Assembly: GCA_902806575.1 (NCBI GenBank)
Contig: CADCXD010000005.1
Location: 2,232,001 to 2,296,000, forward strand
Direction: 5' to 3'
Length of the DNA: 64,000 nt
Source of the DNA: Jackrogersella multiformis
Taxonomy: Eukaryota > Ascomycota > Sordariomycetes > Xylariales > Hypoxylaceae
Both the position numbers and the translations under genes were made by a program. Below the pieces are notes generated by a model. It saw nothing but the letters and a program-made list of their open reading frames with translations. It was not told the DNA's origin and did not search any database. Of this stretch, positions 35,877 through 47,364 are shown in pieces (the stretch's first letter is position 1; each line of letters starts with the position of its first letter).

Positions 35877-38864
35877 TTATACGGCGCTCTCATTTCTCAT
35901 CATTTCAAAGGCTTGCCGTGCATACTGCGTCGCATCTTCCCATGCCTTCTGCGCATCTAGACCCTGACCCTGAACGTCGAAGCTCTGCGCAAGCATACCG
36001 TCCGCGACGCTCATCCAGAGCGTGTTACCGCTCCTCTTTGCCTGGTTCGAAGCTGCTTTTGCGCTCTTCAGCGCTTGATCGCCAACGATATCCTGGAAGA
36101 GCTTGGCTCGCATGACGTTGAGCGCGATAGATAGTGTTTGTACGTTTCCTAGGGACTGCGCGTTGCTTAGTGCCGTTGATATGTGCATCTTGACCGCCGT
36201 CATCGGGATAGCCGGGTTCGTCTGTACTGCTGCTAGCACTAAGTTGTACGCCGTACGAATCTCCAGGTTCGGGTGATCGGCACAGAGCGGACGAAGCTGC
36301 TCCAGTAGGTCCAGTGTCAACCGATCGTCTCTATAATCCGGATGCTGCATAATCCAGATGCGGTTGAAAGTCGCCAGTAACGATACTTCGACCTCGGCCG
36401 TCTTCCAGCTTCCATTCCTGTTGCTGCCGTCGTCGAGGCTAAAGATCCGATTGCAGAAAACCGAGCTGGCGGCGTTCAGATCGCCAGTTCCTTGGTGGTA
36501 TACCCCCGCGAGATATGTCGAGTACAGCACAACAATGCCCTCAAGCGGAGGTTTAACCATACTTTCCAACTGTGCCACGCAGTTCTTTACCTCGGACCAT
36601 CTGGTATGGGTTGCGAAATGTAGACCCTGAAGAATATAGAGATAGCACATCCATTCCTTTTGCCAATCTGATCTTGTGATAGCGTCCGCTAAAGAATTCG
36701 GAAGTCCTTGTAGTCTAATGCCAGCTATGAAGACAGTCAGAAATCGTAGCGTACTATTATCTCAGACCACCTTACCTTTTTGTAGCTGGGATAGAGCCTC
36801 CTCCCAAAGCTTGAAGATTCTCCTATCGTTACGAGGAGTTTGATACAACAGCGCAAGACCGCTATATGTGTATCTGGAGTTTCCGTTAGTATATAGGCAT
36901 GAATACAGAAAAAAAGACGTAGATGAAATATCTTACGTTACGGTGAATGCCTCAAGCTTGCTCCAGAACGACATGGCGAGATAGTCGTAGGAATCATTGT
37001 CGTGCCCAGGTCTCAACACAGCTGATGTATCCTGACTGATTACTAGCGGATTGCCTTTTCGAATTGGGAGCAGGAGCTCAGAGTCTATAGAATGCCATGA
37101 CTTGTCACTCATGGAAGCATCTATACTGTCCTGGAGGTTCTTGGATTTTTGATTGATCACCTGCACCGATTTCTGGTGCAAACTACAAGCGAGGTCGAGC
37201 ATAAGCGCCAAGATATGGAGTTGCGGAATGTGGATCGAATCCTCGAGTTGATACTTCAAAGCTTGGGCGATACAAGCTTGTATCCGGACTATAGCATCAT
37301 CCTTCATAGTCTTGAGGAGACTCAAGCCCTCTAGCAACGAGGCGGCCACAAAGATAGCACGATCGTTATTTTGACTAGCCAGGTTGGCGATGGCTTTTAA
37401 GTTCTCGAGAGCGTGGGCCTCAGCCGGATTGGCAGACTGGAGATACATGGAAGTCTTCAGGAAGCGAAAAGCGTAAACCCAATGGTAGTGCTTCATTCTG
37501 GTTCAGTGTTAGGAAAATGCGCGCCGAAGAGTCCGCTTGAGCAACTTACACTTCTGCGTCACGTATCCGGCTATCTACCGCGATCATGGCTGCCTTTACT
37601 TTCTGTTGCGCAAATAGTAATTTGATCTGAAGAAAATGCATGGCATACTTCAAGTCAGCAAATCGGTTCTAGATACGTAGTTAGCATACAGCTGGGCGTA
37701 TGAAGGGGCTATTAAGCGCATCATTACTCTTTCACAAAGCGTGATACCCTTGGTCAGAGCAGTTTCAGCCTCCATCACATTATTGGTTTCCTCACACAAT
37801 ATGCTAGCATATCGAAATCGCACTTTAGCTTCCAGTCTCGGTGCTAACTTTGGACTATCCAAAACAACCTCGAGGCAGCCTAATCCCGTCGCAACAAGCT
37901 TCTGGTATTCGTGCAGGCTCTGGGCATCGATATTTTCCACCATAGATACCGACTCCTTCCTCGCCTTAGTAAAGAACTCCTCGGCGAGACATATCAAGAG
38001 AGAGTTAGTATCAGCATGGTGTGGTAAAAGTCCCGGTGTTGGGGCGGGCGATCTTGCCGACCCCACACTTGGACTTCGCACACTGCCATGGGTACTTAGT
38101 CGAGGACTTGCGGAGATGGGATTGACGTGATCCATTCGTGCACTCGTCCTGTTGTTGTTGGGGTTCGGTATAAACTGGGTCGGTAATTGGGGGGACTGGA
38201 TGGCGACGGGAGAATTGGCGTGTTGCGGTATAGGACGTTGATTTTGATGTTGTTGATATTGGTGCTGTTGCTGTTGGTGTTGCTGATATTGATATTGTGG
38301 TGGAGGGGGTTGAGGTGGTTGAGGCATAGCCTGCGGCGTCACAGGTGTTGTTGTAATCTGTGGAGAATGTTGATAGGAAGGCGAAGGTGAAGGCATGGGC
38401 ATTGGTGGTGGCATATGTTGCCAGTCGGGTTGCTGGACATATTGATGTTGATGAGGCGTTTGCTGAGCGGGTTGTTGCATGTCATGCACCATCTGACCTG
38501 GCGTATTTACACCGTTCTGTGGTAATGGTTGGAGAGGCCGTTGATCGAAGGAGGGGTCGTATGACTGAAACTGGTAGTTCGCATTCTGAGATGGATGGAC
38601 TTGTTGATGCGCATTATGGGAGGGTGGATACTGATGCTGATGCTGATGCTGGTGTTGGTGTTGGTGCTGGTGCTGGTGTTGAGGATTAGGATGGGGGTTA
38701 GGCTGAGAGTACAGGATAGGCGTGAAGACAGCGTTCTGGTAAGGTTGTTGATATTGAGGGTTGCCCCAGGCATCATAACCGTTGTTCACGGCCTGGGGAT
38801 ATTGATTTTGTTGGCCATTGAACCCCGACCCGTGGCCATGGGGTATCGAGCCGCGATATGTCAT
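35877..38864 (-). CDS. MAU2: Cohesin loading complex subunit MAU2/SCC4
   Basis: TPR-type partner of Scc2 that loads cohesin on chromatin in the nucleus. Exons on the minus strand: 38864-37728, 37668-37550, 37497-36937, 36873-36776, 36724-35877 (920 residues, exact codon count). The N-terminal ~280 residues are Gln/Pro/His-rich with an HQ repeat at about 61-78. The helical-repeat body starts at NSLLICLAEEFFTKARKES and runs through KLVATGLGCLEVVLDSPKLAPRLEAKVRFRYASILCEETNNVMEAETALTKGITLCER, SFWSKLEAFTVTYTYSGLALLYQTPRNDRR and the C-terminal NTLWMSVADGMLAQSFDVQG. Spacing and wording match fungal Mau2/Ssl3. Divergent from the hydrolase gene at 39824. Confidence 0.92.
38631..38682. repeat. In-frame CAN-CAG/CAC repeat encoding His-Gln
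   Basis: Trinucleotide/hexanucleotide repeat inside the first MAU2 exon. It encodes the alternating HQHQ run and is likely length-polymorphic. Confidence 0.8.
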
Positions 38865-39823
38865 AATTTCATCGCACTAGGTGCTATCCAAATCATCTTT
38901 ATACATCTAGGTATTCGAGAGGCAATTCTTGGACGTTCAAGCGGGTTATCGTTTGTTCAGGTCGATGTCGGTCAATGTCTAAGGTATTGTTAAAAGTTGA
39001 ACTGTTTGCAAAGATCGGCCGAAGCGCGTGCCGCGACGTCGTAGGTTGTAGGATATATATCACGTGATTGAACAAAAGAACGGAAACTATGCCGCTATGT
39101 CCGTACCTTATTAGTCTTGGCACACGTGGACGTACCTAGATACGTATCCATTAAAACACCTCGGGATTCCAGCTGAATGGAACCAACACAATTGAGTTTT
39201 GTCCGATCATGCCGGACCTGGTGGATTTTATTCGAGCATTCATGGCGATTTTATCAATGCTCGTGATTATAGGCTAACCGTATATCTCATTAGGTAAAAG
39301 TTAGTAAGTACTATATGACAATAAGTTTGTCTACCTATGTAGTTCCTTTGAAATAACAAAATGTGTATGTGAGCGTAGACAGGTAGCTATGATTATGTGT
39401 AGCTCCGAGTATTTTTTTTTAACTCGCTGCTAATATGGAAATATTCCTGAGCGGTATGAACTTTGCGGCTTATCGTTAATTCATAAGATTCCTCATATTA
39501 AGTGTACATTATTGGCGGCACGAACCGAGGCAAGTGGGGAGTAATTAGAAGCGGCGAATGGTCCCCTGAATACCTACATACTACCAAGGTGCTTCCGTGT
39601 GTACGTTACCTTACCTAGGTACATATACCAATTTTATCAAGGCAAATTTCAATTCCTCTAAGCTAACTGGAATATAGACATTCTCCTAATCGATTTAAAT
39701 AAAATAAACTTATAATACATTATTATTCATAATAATCGTAAAAATAGTAAACTAAACTTCATTTTATTCCAGACCGACTAATCCTTAATCGAAGGCTACT
39801 AGAATATTACCGTAGCGGCCAAA
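38865..39823. promoter_or_regulatory. Divergent promoter region, MAU2 / hydrolase
   Basis: 959 bases between opposite starts. Contains the palindrome ATCACGTGAT (39059-39068), about 195 bases upstream of the MAU2 start, another CACGTG at 39123-39128, a poly-T (39411-39420) and very AT-rich DNA near the hydrolase start. Confidence 0.5.
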
Positions 39824-41347
39824 ATGGAGTGGCTCGGACGGGCCAAAATCGGCTTCACAACCTCGCCCGAATCGCTAAATCTGAAAGAGAAGGACGGCAA
39901 AGCAACAAACCTGCTGGAGATATGCCAATCGGCGGTGCCGCCATGCCAGCTAAACCCGCTGCTCTTCAACGGGCACGCGCAGACTATGTGGACGGCCACC
40001 AAAGCCCACGGGCCGCCGCTACATTATAAGCGCCGGATCTTCGAGGCCGATCACGCCGAGTTCAACGGCAGCTATGTCGTGGACTTCGCCGTGACGGCTC
40101 CCTCTGGCAAGGAGGAGGCGGACCCGTCGCTAACCCCGCGGACGGCGTACTTCACCGAAGCCGAGCTTTCGGCCATGGGCTCCGACGACGACCGGCCCAT
40201 GCTTGTTATCTTGCACGGCCTATCGGGCGGTTCTCATGAGGTCTATCTGAGACATGCGATTGCGCCTTTGATCGACAGTGGGAAGTGGGAAGCCTGCGTC
40301 GTCATCTCGAGAGGTTGCGCCAATAGCAAGATTACCACGGGCTTGCTCTATAATGCGCGTGCCACCTGGGATGTTAGACAAGTAAGCCGATATTCGTGTA
40401 CTGCTTCATCCCCGTAACATTCCGCTTACACAATTGTATATATAGACTGTCAAATGGCTCAAGAAGACATATCCCAACCGACCGTTGTTTGGCTTGGGCT
40501 TCTCGCTGGGTGCTTGTATACTCACGAATGTAAGTCCTCTCGATACTAAGAGGCATCTAGGAAAACATATTAACTCGTAACTTAGTATCTTGGCGAGGAA
40601 GGTTCCGCAACTCCGCTCAAAGCAGCAGTTGTAGTCGCCAATCCCTGGGCTCTTCATATATCATCTAAAATACTGCAGAGCACAGTCATCGGGCATCACG
40701 TATACCAACGAGCCCTTGGCAGTAAGAGTCCAAATCTGATATAAATCAGGCCCTAATACTAAATATAACCCCTTACTTCTAGGTTCCATGAGAGCCTTGG
40801 CGATGAGGCATAAAGACGAGCTCGACAAGTACACAAATATAGATACAACGAACCTGTTCAGCCTGAAGTACCTATACGAGTTCGATAGAGTCTACCAATG
40901 CGCCACCTGGGGATATCCCACGGAGGAGGCTTACTACAGAGACGCATCTAGCTCGGACTCGCTACTGGCCGTGCGGATTCCGCTCCTCGCCATCAACGCC
41001 GTAGACGACCCTATCGCCTCAAACTTGAGTCTCCCATACGCCGAAGCCACGAGGAACCCATATACGGTTCTTTGTACTACATCCCTAGGCGGTCATCTAG
41101 GCTGGTTCGAGATCGGAGGAGGAAGATGGCACGGGAAACCTGTGAGGCTTTTCGATTCCTAATCCAAGCTGATATTGATTTATTAATGTTTTAACAGGTT
41201 TGCAACTTCTTCAACCATATGGCATTTAAAGTTGATCTCGATAGCCCAAGCCACGAGGCCAACGGGAAGCGAACTTCAGGAAATCCCGAGGCGGGTACCA
41301 ACTTCGACCCTATGCGACGTAAGATGCATGTGAATTTGAATCAGTAA
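39824..41347 (+). CDS. Alpha/beta hydrolase, EHT1/YheT-like acyltransferase-esterase
   Basis: Member of the AB-hydrolase-4 (UPF0017) family with yeast Eht1, Eeb1 and YMR210W, which act as ethyl-ester synthases/esterases or monoacylglycerol lipases. Exons: 39824-40381, 40446-40529, 40586-40721, 40783-41141, 41198-41347 (428 residues). Signs are NPLLFNGHAQTMW near residue 45, the oxyanion strand MLVILHGLSGGSHEVY, ISRGCANSKITTG, the nucleophile elbow GLGFSLGA (Ser about 206), the acid in INAVDDPIAS and the histidine in GGHLGWFEIGGGRWHGKP. All three catalytic residues are present. Substrate is unknown. Convergent with RAI1, 126 bases between stop codons. Confidence 0.88.
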
Positions 41348-41473
41348 GCGGAATTTAGATGATATAGCATATGGTAAGCGACTGAAAATTCTAGAGTGTA
41401 TAATCGGGTATCTATAGAACGGAATCGGTGTTTCTAGATGGCGGAGGTTATGAGGAAGAGATCATCTTATGAA

Positions 41474-43060
41474 CTATCCGCTCGCACTACTTAGACTTAG
41501 CTTTATGCGCCAGTTGATAAACTCGTCTGTGAGGATGCTTCCGTGTCCAACCTCTTCGACCCTAAACACCTCGATGACCTCCGAACGTGGTTGTCTCCTT
41601 ATCCTCCATACGCCTTCGTCATTAATGGTGTTTCTTAGCCCTAACATTATATTAACATTAACAAATATATGAATAGTAATACGACTTAGGTTTTTCTTAC
41701 ATTGCAAAAAGGTGCTGGCAAAATTAATGCACGTGTTCGCATTCCAACTTCTAACGCCTCGCTTAGAAGCTGTCTCGGGGATCTTGGCTGTCTGGATTTC
41801 TTCAAGCTTCGTGAGAATACCCTGCTGCGAGCGGAAGCCAACGATGATCTTGGGCACGCCAAGCAAGAATGATTGGATCCAGAACTTCATGAGCTTGCGT
41901 TCGAAATTCTGCATAGTTCTGTCGTCATGAATCTCGACACTAGTCTTGAGTTCGATCCAATTGATAGGCGCCCCTTTCTGCACCGGCTTGGAATCCCAGA
42001 CTAGACGGCAATGTGAGTACATGGTATTCAAAAATTGATATACGGGGGTAGACTTACTGGCGTCGACTTCACCTCCTAAGAGCAAAGTTGTTTTACCGAT
42101 TCCAGTGCGGACTACAGAGCAGTACTGTGCCTTATTGCTGACAGCTTCCTTGTCCCTATTCTCGATGAAGTCTCTGCTGATCTCTCCCCAAGGACGCGGG
42201 AGGCAGCATAACGTCTCGAACTTGTAACCTAAAATAGAGTCAGCTGTGGTATCGCGTGGGTTTAAATCGCCATCTTTACCCCAATACGTCATGACATCCG
42301 GCGAGAACTGGCCCCGTCGTGGCTGCTGTTGACGCTGTTGTTGTTCTAGTTTTGAAGCCTGCTTATAAGCATGATTCTCCTCGATGAAGCTATGCGGTGT
42401 TCAGATTAGTAGAACTATAATCAGCAAGGATCCTCCAAGCATACATGCAGTCCTTTAGCAAATAATCAGCTAAGATCCCATTATAGGAGAGCATTTGAAT
42501 CGCGCACTTGGTAGAAGGTAGCATTCATCTCGAAGCTAGATTAATACCACGTTAGACTTTCATTAGAAACGTATGTCGGTAATACGTCCACATACCCATC
42601 TCGATCGTCGAATGGAGCCGACATAATCTATCAAGGTTAGATAAATCTGTCGACAAATAATCCGCTAAGACTAACCATACCTTAGTCATCATGCCTCGCC
42701 AAGTAACGACCTGGGCGTCAATCTTCTTTCCCTCTTCTTCCTCGTGCGCCATGATTGTTTTGAGCAGACTATCAACATGCTCATCCTTTGAGTCGTCATG
42801 CTTGTCAAATTGATCGAATCCTTTAGATAGGTCGGCACCAAGTTCGGGAGGATAGTACCACTGTAGTGAACGATCGTCTAGATGAAATTCATGTTTTTCA
42901 TCATATGAAAAGCAGGCAACTTCCTATATAAGGGTGAATGAGATATAAGCAGCAATAGTTTTCAAGTGTGGCACCTGTGTATATATACCTTGGGTCTTTT
43001 TACAGCCTCACTTTCACCGTTGAAACGGTCGATGGGTTGGATGTCAAAGTTATTGGCCAT
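41474..43060 (-). CDS. RAI1: Decapping nuclease RAI1 (DXO family)
   Basis: Nuclear Rat1 partner that removes aberrant or unmethylated caps and supports rRNA 5'-end trimming. Exons on the minus strand: 43060-42989, 42923-42681, 42627-42596, 42535-42508, 42452-42445 (8 nt), 42389-42058, 42000-41701, 41640-41474. They total 1182 nt, giving 393 residues, normal for Rai1. Motifs are RPKEVACFSYDE, YYPPELGADLSKGFDQF, VTWRGMMTKIM, GFEMNATFYQDCIFIEEN, GYKFETLC, GGEVDAIWDSKP (Glu235, Asp237), INWIELKTS (Glu255, Lys257) and KFWIQSFLLGVPKIIVGFR. These supply the metal-binding acidic residues. The start at 43060 fits the family MANNF N-terminus; an in-frame ATG at 43144 would add 28 residues. Confidence 0.9.
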
Positions 43061-43548
43061 CTTAAAGAATGTCGCGATGTTCCGTTGTGATCTAAATACG
43101 AAGGGTACAGATGCGAGTTGATAAAATAATGTTACGCGATTCATACCTAGAAAGATAGGTACATCGTGTATATGTAGATGGTAGGTGGTAGGTAGGTATG
43201 TAAAAGCTCTTTAATAGGTACCTAGGTAGGTAATAAGGTGTCGAGCAAGGACCAGAGCAAGGACCAGAGGCTCAAGATCAGGCAGGTGAACCCCCTGTCA
43301 CTTACACAGGGTTACCCCACATTATCCCACGTAGGTACCTACCTCAGAAGGAACAGCCCGTGTTTCCCCATGAGCTTCATCCCTGCAGTTTTCCAACGAG
43401 TAGTATTATTATTATTACCTTTACAAAAACACCACCTAAAAGTTCATTATACTACAATACTTTCTTTCGCATACCTACCTACCTAGGTACATGATCACAA
43501 AAGATTACAACGTAACAAAACTAAACACAACATCTTTTAATATCGATC
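43061..43548. promoter_or_regulatory. Divergent promoter region, RAI1 / unknown gene
   Basis: 488 bases between opposite starts, packed with TACCTAGGTAGG words (43180-43230, 43475-43490) and a repeated AAGGACCAGAG unit (43248-43270). The last 60 bases are A/C-rich, typical of a fungal 5' leader. Confidence 0.5.
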
Positions 43549-44206
43549 ATGGCCGACCGTCCACCCCCACATGTCCGTCCGGGAATTAATAGAACCGCGC
43601 GCGCGAACACGATCGGAGTGCGACGCAACCTCTTCCAGAGCCAGCTCACGCGACGCCCGACCCCCACGACATCCTCCTCCAACACTTCTTCGGCCGAGAC
43701 TCTTCGCCTTGGAGATGTCGACGCAATGTCCGATATGTCTGACATTGTCATTCGCGATAAGAACGGTGAATTCAATGTCGGCGATCCACCTACTCCGGCT
43801 CTAGACGACCCAGAGGAGGGCGGCGCGTTAGATGATGCGCAAGAGAGCGAGCGTATGCAGCACCCATCTGAATCCCCATATTTTGGAAGACAACAGCACA
43901 TACCCAGACCTCCTAGCACTCCCAACAATAACAACAGCAGCAACCAATTGACACACTACTCTGCAGGCGAGCGACAGAGATTAGCAGAGGCCGTCAAGCA
44001 CCATCAAATAAATCACAACCGCACACCTGCGTACCCCGAAGGTAGGATTGCACCACCTAGGTAGTAATACAGAAAGAAGCAAAAGCTCATGCTAACTAAA
44101 ATAAGAGATCTTAGAAACCCTCCGAGCCAGCATGAGAGCAAAAGTGGCTGCGTTAGCTGAAGACAATTGGATGTATGAGCCAGAGGAACAGCCACGGGCA
44201 CACTGA
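43549..44206 (+). CDS. Uncharacterised fungal protein with C-terminal helix
   Basis: Function not recognised. Exon 1 is 43549-44041. Exon 2 starts at 44115 (194 residues) or at an alternative in-frame acceptor, 44106 (197 residues), and ends TGA at 44204-44206. The N-terminal half is disordered: Pro/Arg-rich (NRTARANTIGVRRNLFQSQL), then Ser/Thr-rich, then acidic. The C-terminal part after HYSAGERQRLAEAVKHHQ contains a short predicted helix (ETLRASMRAKVAALAEDNWMYEPEE). Intact frames and consistent splicing support a real gene. Convergent with GET4, 95 bases apart. Confidence 0.7.
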
Positions 44207-44301
44207 TACCAGTCCTAAAGGCTGTGAATGATCATTAGAGCTACCTGAGGCGCCTAGACAGGCTGATGTGATGCTTCTATAGGACTAAAACTAGGTACCT
44301 A

Positions 44302-45373
44302 CTAATCTAACCCCTCAGCAGCTGGCATCGACGTGGGTGCCTTCACGGCCGGCCTTTTCGCAGCTCCACCTGCCGGAGCACCTCCGCTACCACCACTACC
44401 ACCGAAGAAGCCGCTCATCATATCCATTAGAGGGTTGCTCTGTCGAGGCTTCTGTATTCCGAAGTACATCTCAGCGATCATATCCAAGGACTCGTGCCAT
44501 GGCTCGACCTCCGCAAGAAGACTGGCGTACTTATTGTGCAGTTGCTTATACAAATCTGCGTTGGCTCTTTGGATCGCGAGCAGGAGGAGACCTATAAAGT
44601 TGAGGAGAGGTATGCTGGGGTAGATTCGTATGTCAGCGCTGCTGCTGCTGACATCCTGGATACCAAGCTGGCTTTGCTTGTCCTGGTTTAGGGCACTGGT
44701 AAACAATCGATAGCATGCGTTGGCTGCCCGGACGTTTCCGGTGAGAAGGTATGGGATAACCCCTCGAGCGGCATACAAGGCGGCCGTGTGCGCGTCATCC
44801 TCTTTGAACCACTCATACTCCAAACGACCCAGAACCTCTGCCGAGTCCTTCGTACCCAGAAGTAGATGTCTCTCGGCGTCGTACGGATCGTGCTCCTCTG
44901 CGTACAAGGAACCTGCGACGTGATGAAGCTCGGGATCGCCAGCGGGGTATTCGCCGAATTTGGAGGACCATCTAGGCAGATAGCAGTTAGCGGGATAGCT
45001 TTACGCAAGCACAAAACACAACGTACGATATCATTTCCCCAATATACTTCTTGCGAGTAGGTTCTTCACTATCGAACAATCGCAAACACGTGAGTAGTCT
45101 GCCCTTGGTAGCAGAATCGGGCTTCAGCTCCGCCTGCTTGTAGGTGTCGACCAGCAGCACGCAGAGATCCCCGCCGCTGCCGCCTTGGCCTGCCTTCAGA
45201 AGCGACTGCGCGACATTGTAGAGGATGTTTATAGCTGCGTCCCAGTTGGATGCCTTCGTGTACCGCGCCGCCACCACGCGGGTCTGCTGCTGGGCTTCGT
45301 AGAACTGCCCCTCGCCGATCCGCTCTTGCAGACGAGCGATGATCTTCTCGATCTTGTCGCCTTTTCCGCTCAT
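44302..45373 (-). CDS. GET4: GET4, guided entry of tail-anchored proteins
   Basis: Cytosolic alpha-solenoid that, with Get5, hands tail-anchored proteins from Sgt2 to Get3. Exons on the minus strand: 45373-45027 and 44971-44302 (338 residues). The N-terminus MSGKGDKIEKIIARLQERIGEGQFYEAQQQTRVVAARY and the following SLLKAGQGGSGGDLCVLLVDTYKQAELKP are typical. After the 55-nt intron come SWSSKFGEYPAGDPELHHVAGSLYAEEHDPYDAERHLLLGTKDSAE and the solenoid repeats, ending in a Gly/Ala/Pro-rich low-complexity tail. An in-frame ATG at 45430 would add 19 residues not seen in the family. Confidence 0.92.
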
Positions 45374-45849
45374 CTTAAATTTGGTTATCGTAATATGGCT
45401 ACTAAGGATATGACATGACACGGTGGACATGCATCAGGGAAGTTAAAAGTACGAGAAGTTGGTGGAATACATGGCGAAGGCGAAGGCTTGGGAACTTTAG
45501 GTGCCGAAATTGAAGATATTAGGTCTGACGTCTGCTGCCCGTGGACTAAAACTCGTAGATCCAGGTACCTACCCCACCAGCCCCACGAATAGGCGTGGTG
45601 TCGGTGGCTAGAGTACCTAGTTGAGCCACAACCCATACCCGCCTTTGAAGTGCCTTCCAAAGTGAAAAAATACGAGAGCATATTTTACATTTTACTACTA
45701 CAAGAAAAAAAGAAGGAAAAAGGAAGAAACATGTTCATTTAAATTTCAAACCTATGCCTCAATCTATGCCTCAGAAACGACTTGGGGGAATTAATCAAAC
45801 AAAGAAAAAAAACAAGAGTTGACTCCAATGGGTTTGCTTCCTACAAGGA
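45374..45849. other. GET4 5' flank
   Basis: 476 bases between GET4 and tRNA-Gly. Contains an oligo-A tract (45706-45725) and short AT-rich words; no gene seen. Confidence 0.5.
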
Positions 45850-45950
45850 TGCACTAACCGTGAATCGAACACGGGGCCAGAGTAAGTATCTTCAGAGTAG
45901 TTTCTCTTTACAGATGGGAAACTCCGAGGTTACCACTACCCCATTAGTGC
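45850..45950 (-). tRNA. tRNA-Gly(CCC) with a 30-nt intron
   Basis: Complete cloverleaf on the minus strand. Acceptor stem GCACTAA (45950-45944) pairs perfectly with TTAGTGC; D stem GGGT/ACCT; anticodon stem GGAGT/ACTCT; loop TTCCCAT with anticodon CCC at 45918-45916; T arm CCGTG-TTCGATT-CACGG. Discriminator A is at 45850. An intron of about 30 nt (45914-45885) sits one base after the anticodon, the normal place for nuclear tRNA introns removed by the tRNA endonuclease. Reads GGG codons. The A box (GGGGTAGTGG) and B box (GTTCGATTC) are present. Confidence 0.92.
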
Positions 45951-46467
45951 CTATGCAAAAGACTTTACTAGTTTTCTTTAAGTAATATCATTCCCAACCA
46001 TCATTAGGTAATTGGCCGCCATACATGTAAGTTAAATCTTGCTATCTGCCAGTCTACTAGTAAATGTAATTCGAGTCTCATACGAAATCCTTACAAAGTG
46101 ATATTTGAGATAGGTACAATGATAATCACGGAGCTACTTTATTTGTCTTTGGTTTGACACCGTATTCTATTTGTGAGCACCTATCATTTTTGAGCGAAAT
46201 ATGACAGTTGCATGCATATACGCCGTAAAACCAAACCACCAAGCTTACAAACCCCCTGCTTGTGACCTCCAGGGCTGTGGTGACTCAACTATCTTCAGCT
46301 CTCTTCAAGGTTTCGTACCTAGGTAGGTAGGTATATATAAGTTATTTCAGATCTTCCAAGGGTTAAACACTTGCTCTTTAGATTCTTCAATTTTGATATT
46401 TTAATAATTGTATTCGTTCGCATTGACCCTTTTGCTATTAATAATTGGTTAGATTTTCATTTTCACA
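45951..46467. other. tRNA 5' flank and promoter of the small membrane protein gene
   Basis: AT-rich 517 bases; a CTAGGTAGGTAGGTATATATAAG stretch at about 46319-46341 includes a TATA-like element about 130 bases before the next start codon. Confidence 0.4.
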
Positions 46468-46854
46468 ATGCTTGCTGCTCGTCTTGCGATGACGGTCCGC
46501 AACAGCGCCGGCGTTGTAAATCATGGACGGGTCGTCTCTCCATATAGATCTACGATCAACCCACATCTACCAAATTCATCTACCGGTATCTTCATTTCTA
46601 TCTCCAAATTCTCGGTTTCTAGTTCTGGACTCGCAGCCAAAAAGTCTACCAACGACCCTTCTAAATCTCACGAGGAACTCCCGCCCATGGCATTTAGTTT
46701 CGAAGGACTTGGCTTGAGCCGAAACACCAAGATCGCTGTCATGGTAGTCTTAAGCATATTCGGCACGATAGAGTCTATTTTCTGGATCAAGTGGATTTTG
46801 CATTGGTTCTCGGGTACTAAAGACGACGACTCTGAGACTGAGAGCAAGGCTTGA
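46468..46854 (+). CDS. Small single-pass, probably mitochondrial membrane protein
   Basis: 128 residues, single exon. The N-terminal ~60 residues are rich in Arg/Ser/Ala/Thr with few acids (MLAARLAMTVRNSAGVVNHG), as in a mitochondrial targeting sequence. One strong hydrophobic helix follows near residues 89-111 (IAVMVVLSIFGTIESIFWIKW), then WFSGTKDDDSETESKA, an acidic tail. The FSFEGLGLSRNTKIAV lead-in is reminiscent of conserved fungal unknowns. Function not recognised. Confidence 0.7.
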   Translation: MLAARLAMTVRNSAGVVNHGRVVSPYRSTINPHLPNSSTGIFISISKFSVSSSGLAAKKSTNDPSKSHEELPPMAFSFEGLGLSRNTKIAVMVVLSIFGTIESIFWIKWILHWFSGTKDDDSETESKA

Positions 46855-47364
46855 GCTCCGCTCTGCTACTCTATCAATTGGCTTGACCAGGTTATTTCGA
46901 TGCACCCTATTCCTGAATGGGTAGCCTGAAAACTGAGGGGGTATTTTCCCTACTCTGCGAAGCACGATGTATTATTATATCGACGTCTCAGGAGAGGCAA
47001 ATTTACCACTCAATGCAAACGGACCCGAGCTTGTAACACCTCTGCAGCAAACATTGCTTTTATTTATTGCTTTTGGGTTGGGGTTTTTGGAGTACCAACA
47101 TCGTGGCGCTACCTGTCGGACTATTCAGCAAGATGTTAAGTGGCTCAACTGACACCGGCCTAACAACTTGAGCCTCTTTAGAAGGAGTAGTAGCATCGCT
47201 GCGCTGTGGCGGTCACTTAAGACAGTCCAATCTTGGAAAACGAGCACCACAGCTTGGTTCGGCACCAATAACATAGTATTGTTATGTTCAACCATCGTAC
47301 CACCGTCCGAGTCACCCGAAGCTATAGTGAGCCGTAGCCTTGGAACAGGCTTAAGATATTAGTG
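46855..47364. other. Intergenic, no supported gene
   Basis: 510 bases between the small membrane protein gene and the broken gene on the other strand. A 61-codon open frame at 46967-47152 has no clear protein character. Confidence 0.4.

Noticed and set aside
38187..38993. Leu/Val/Met-rich plus-strand frames opposite MAU2
   Set aside because: They are the antisense of the CAN-repeat (His/Gln) region.
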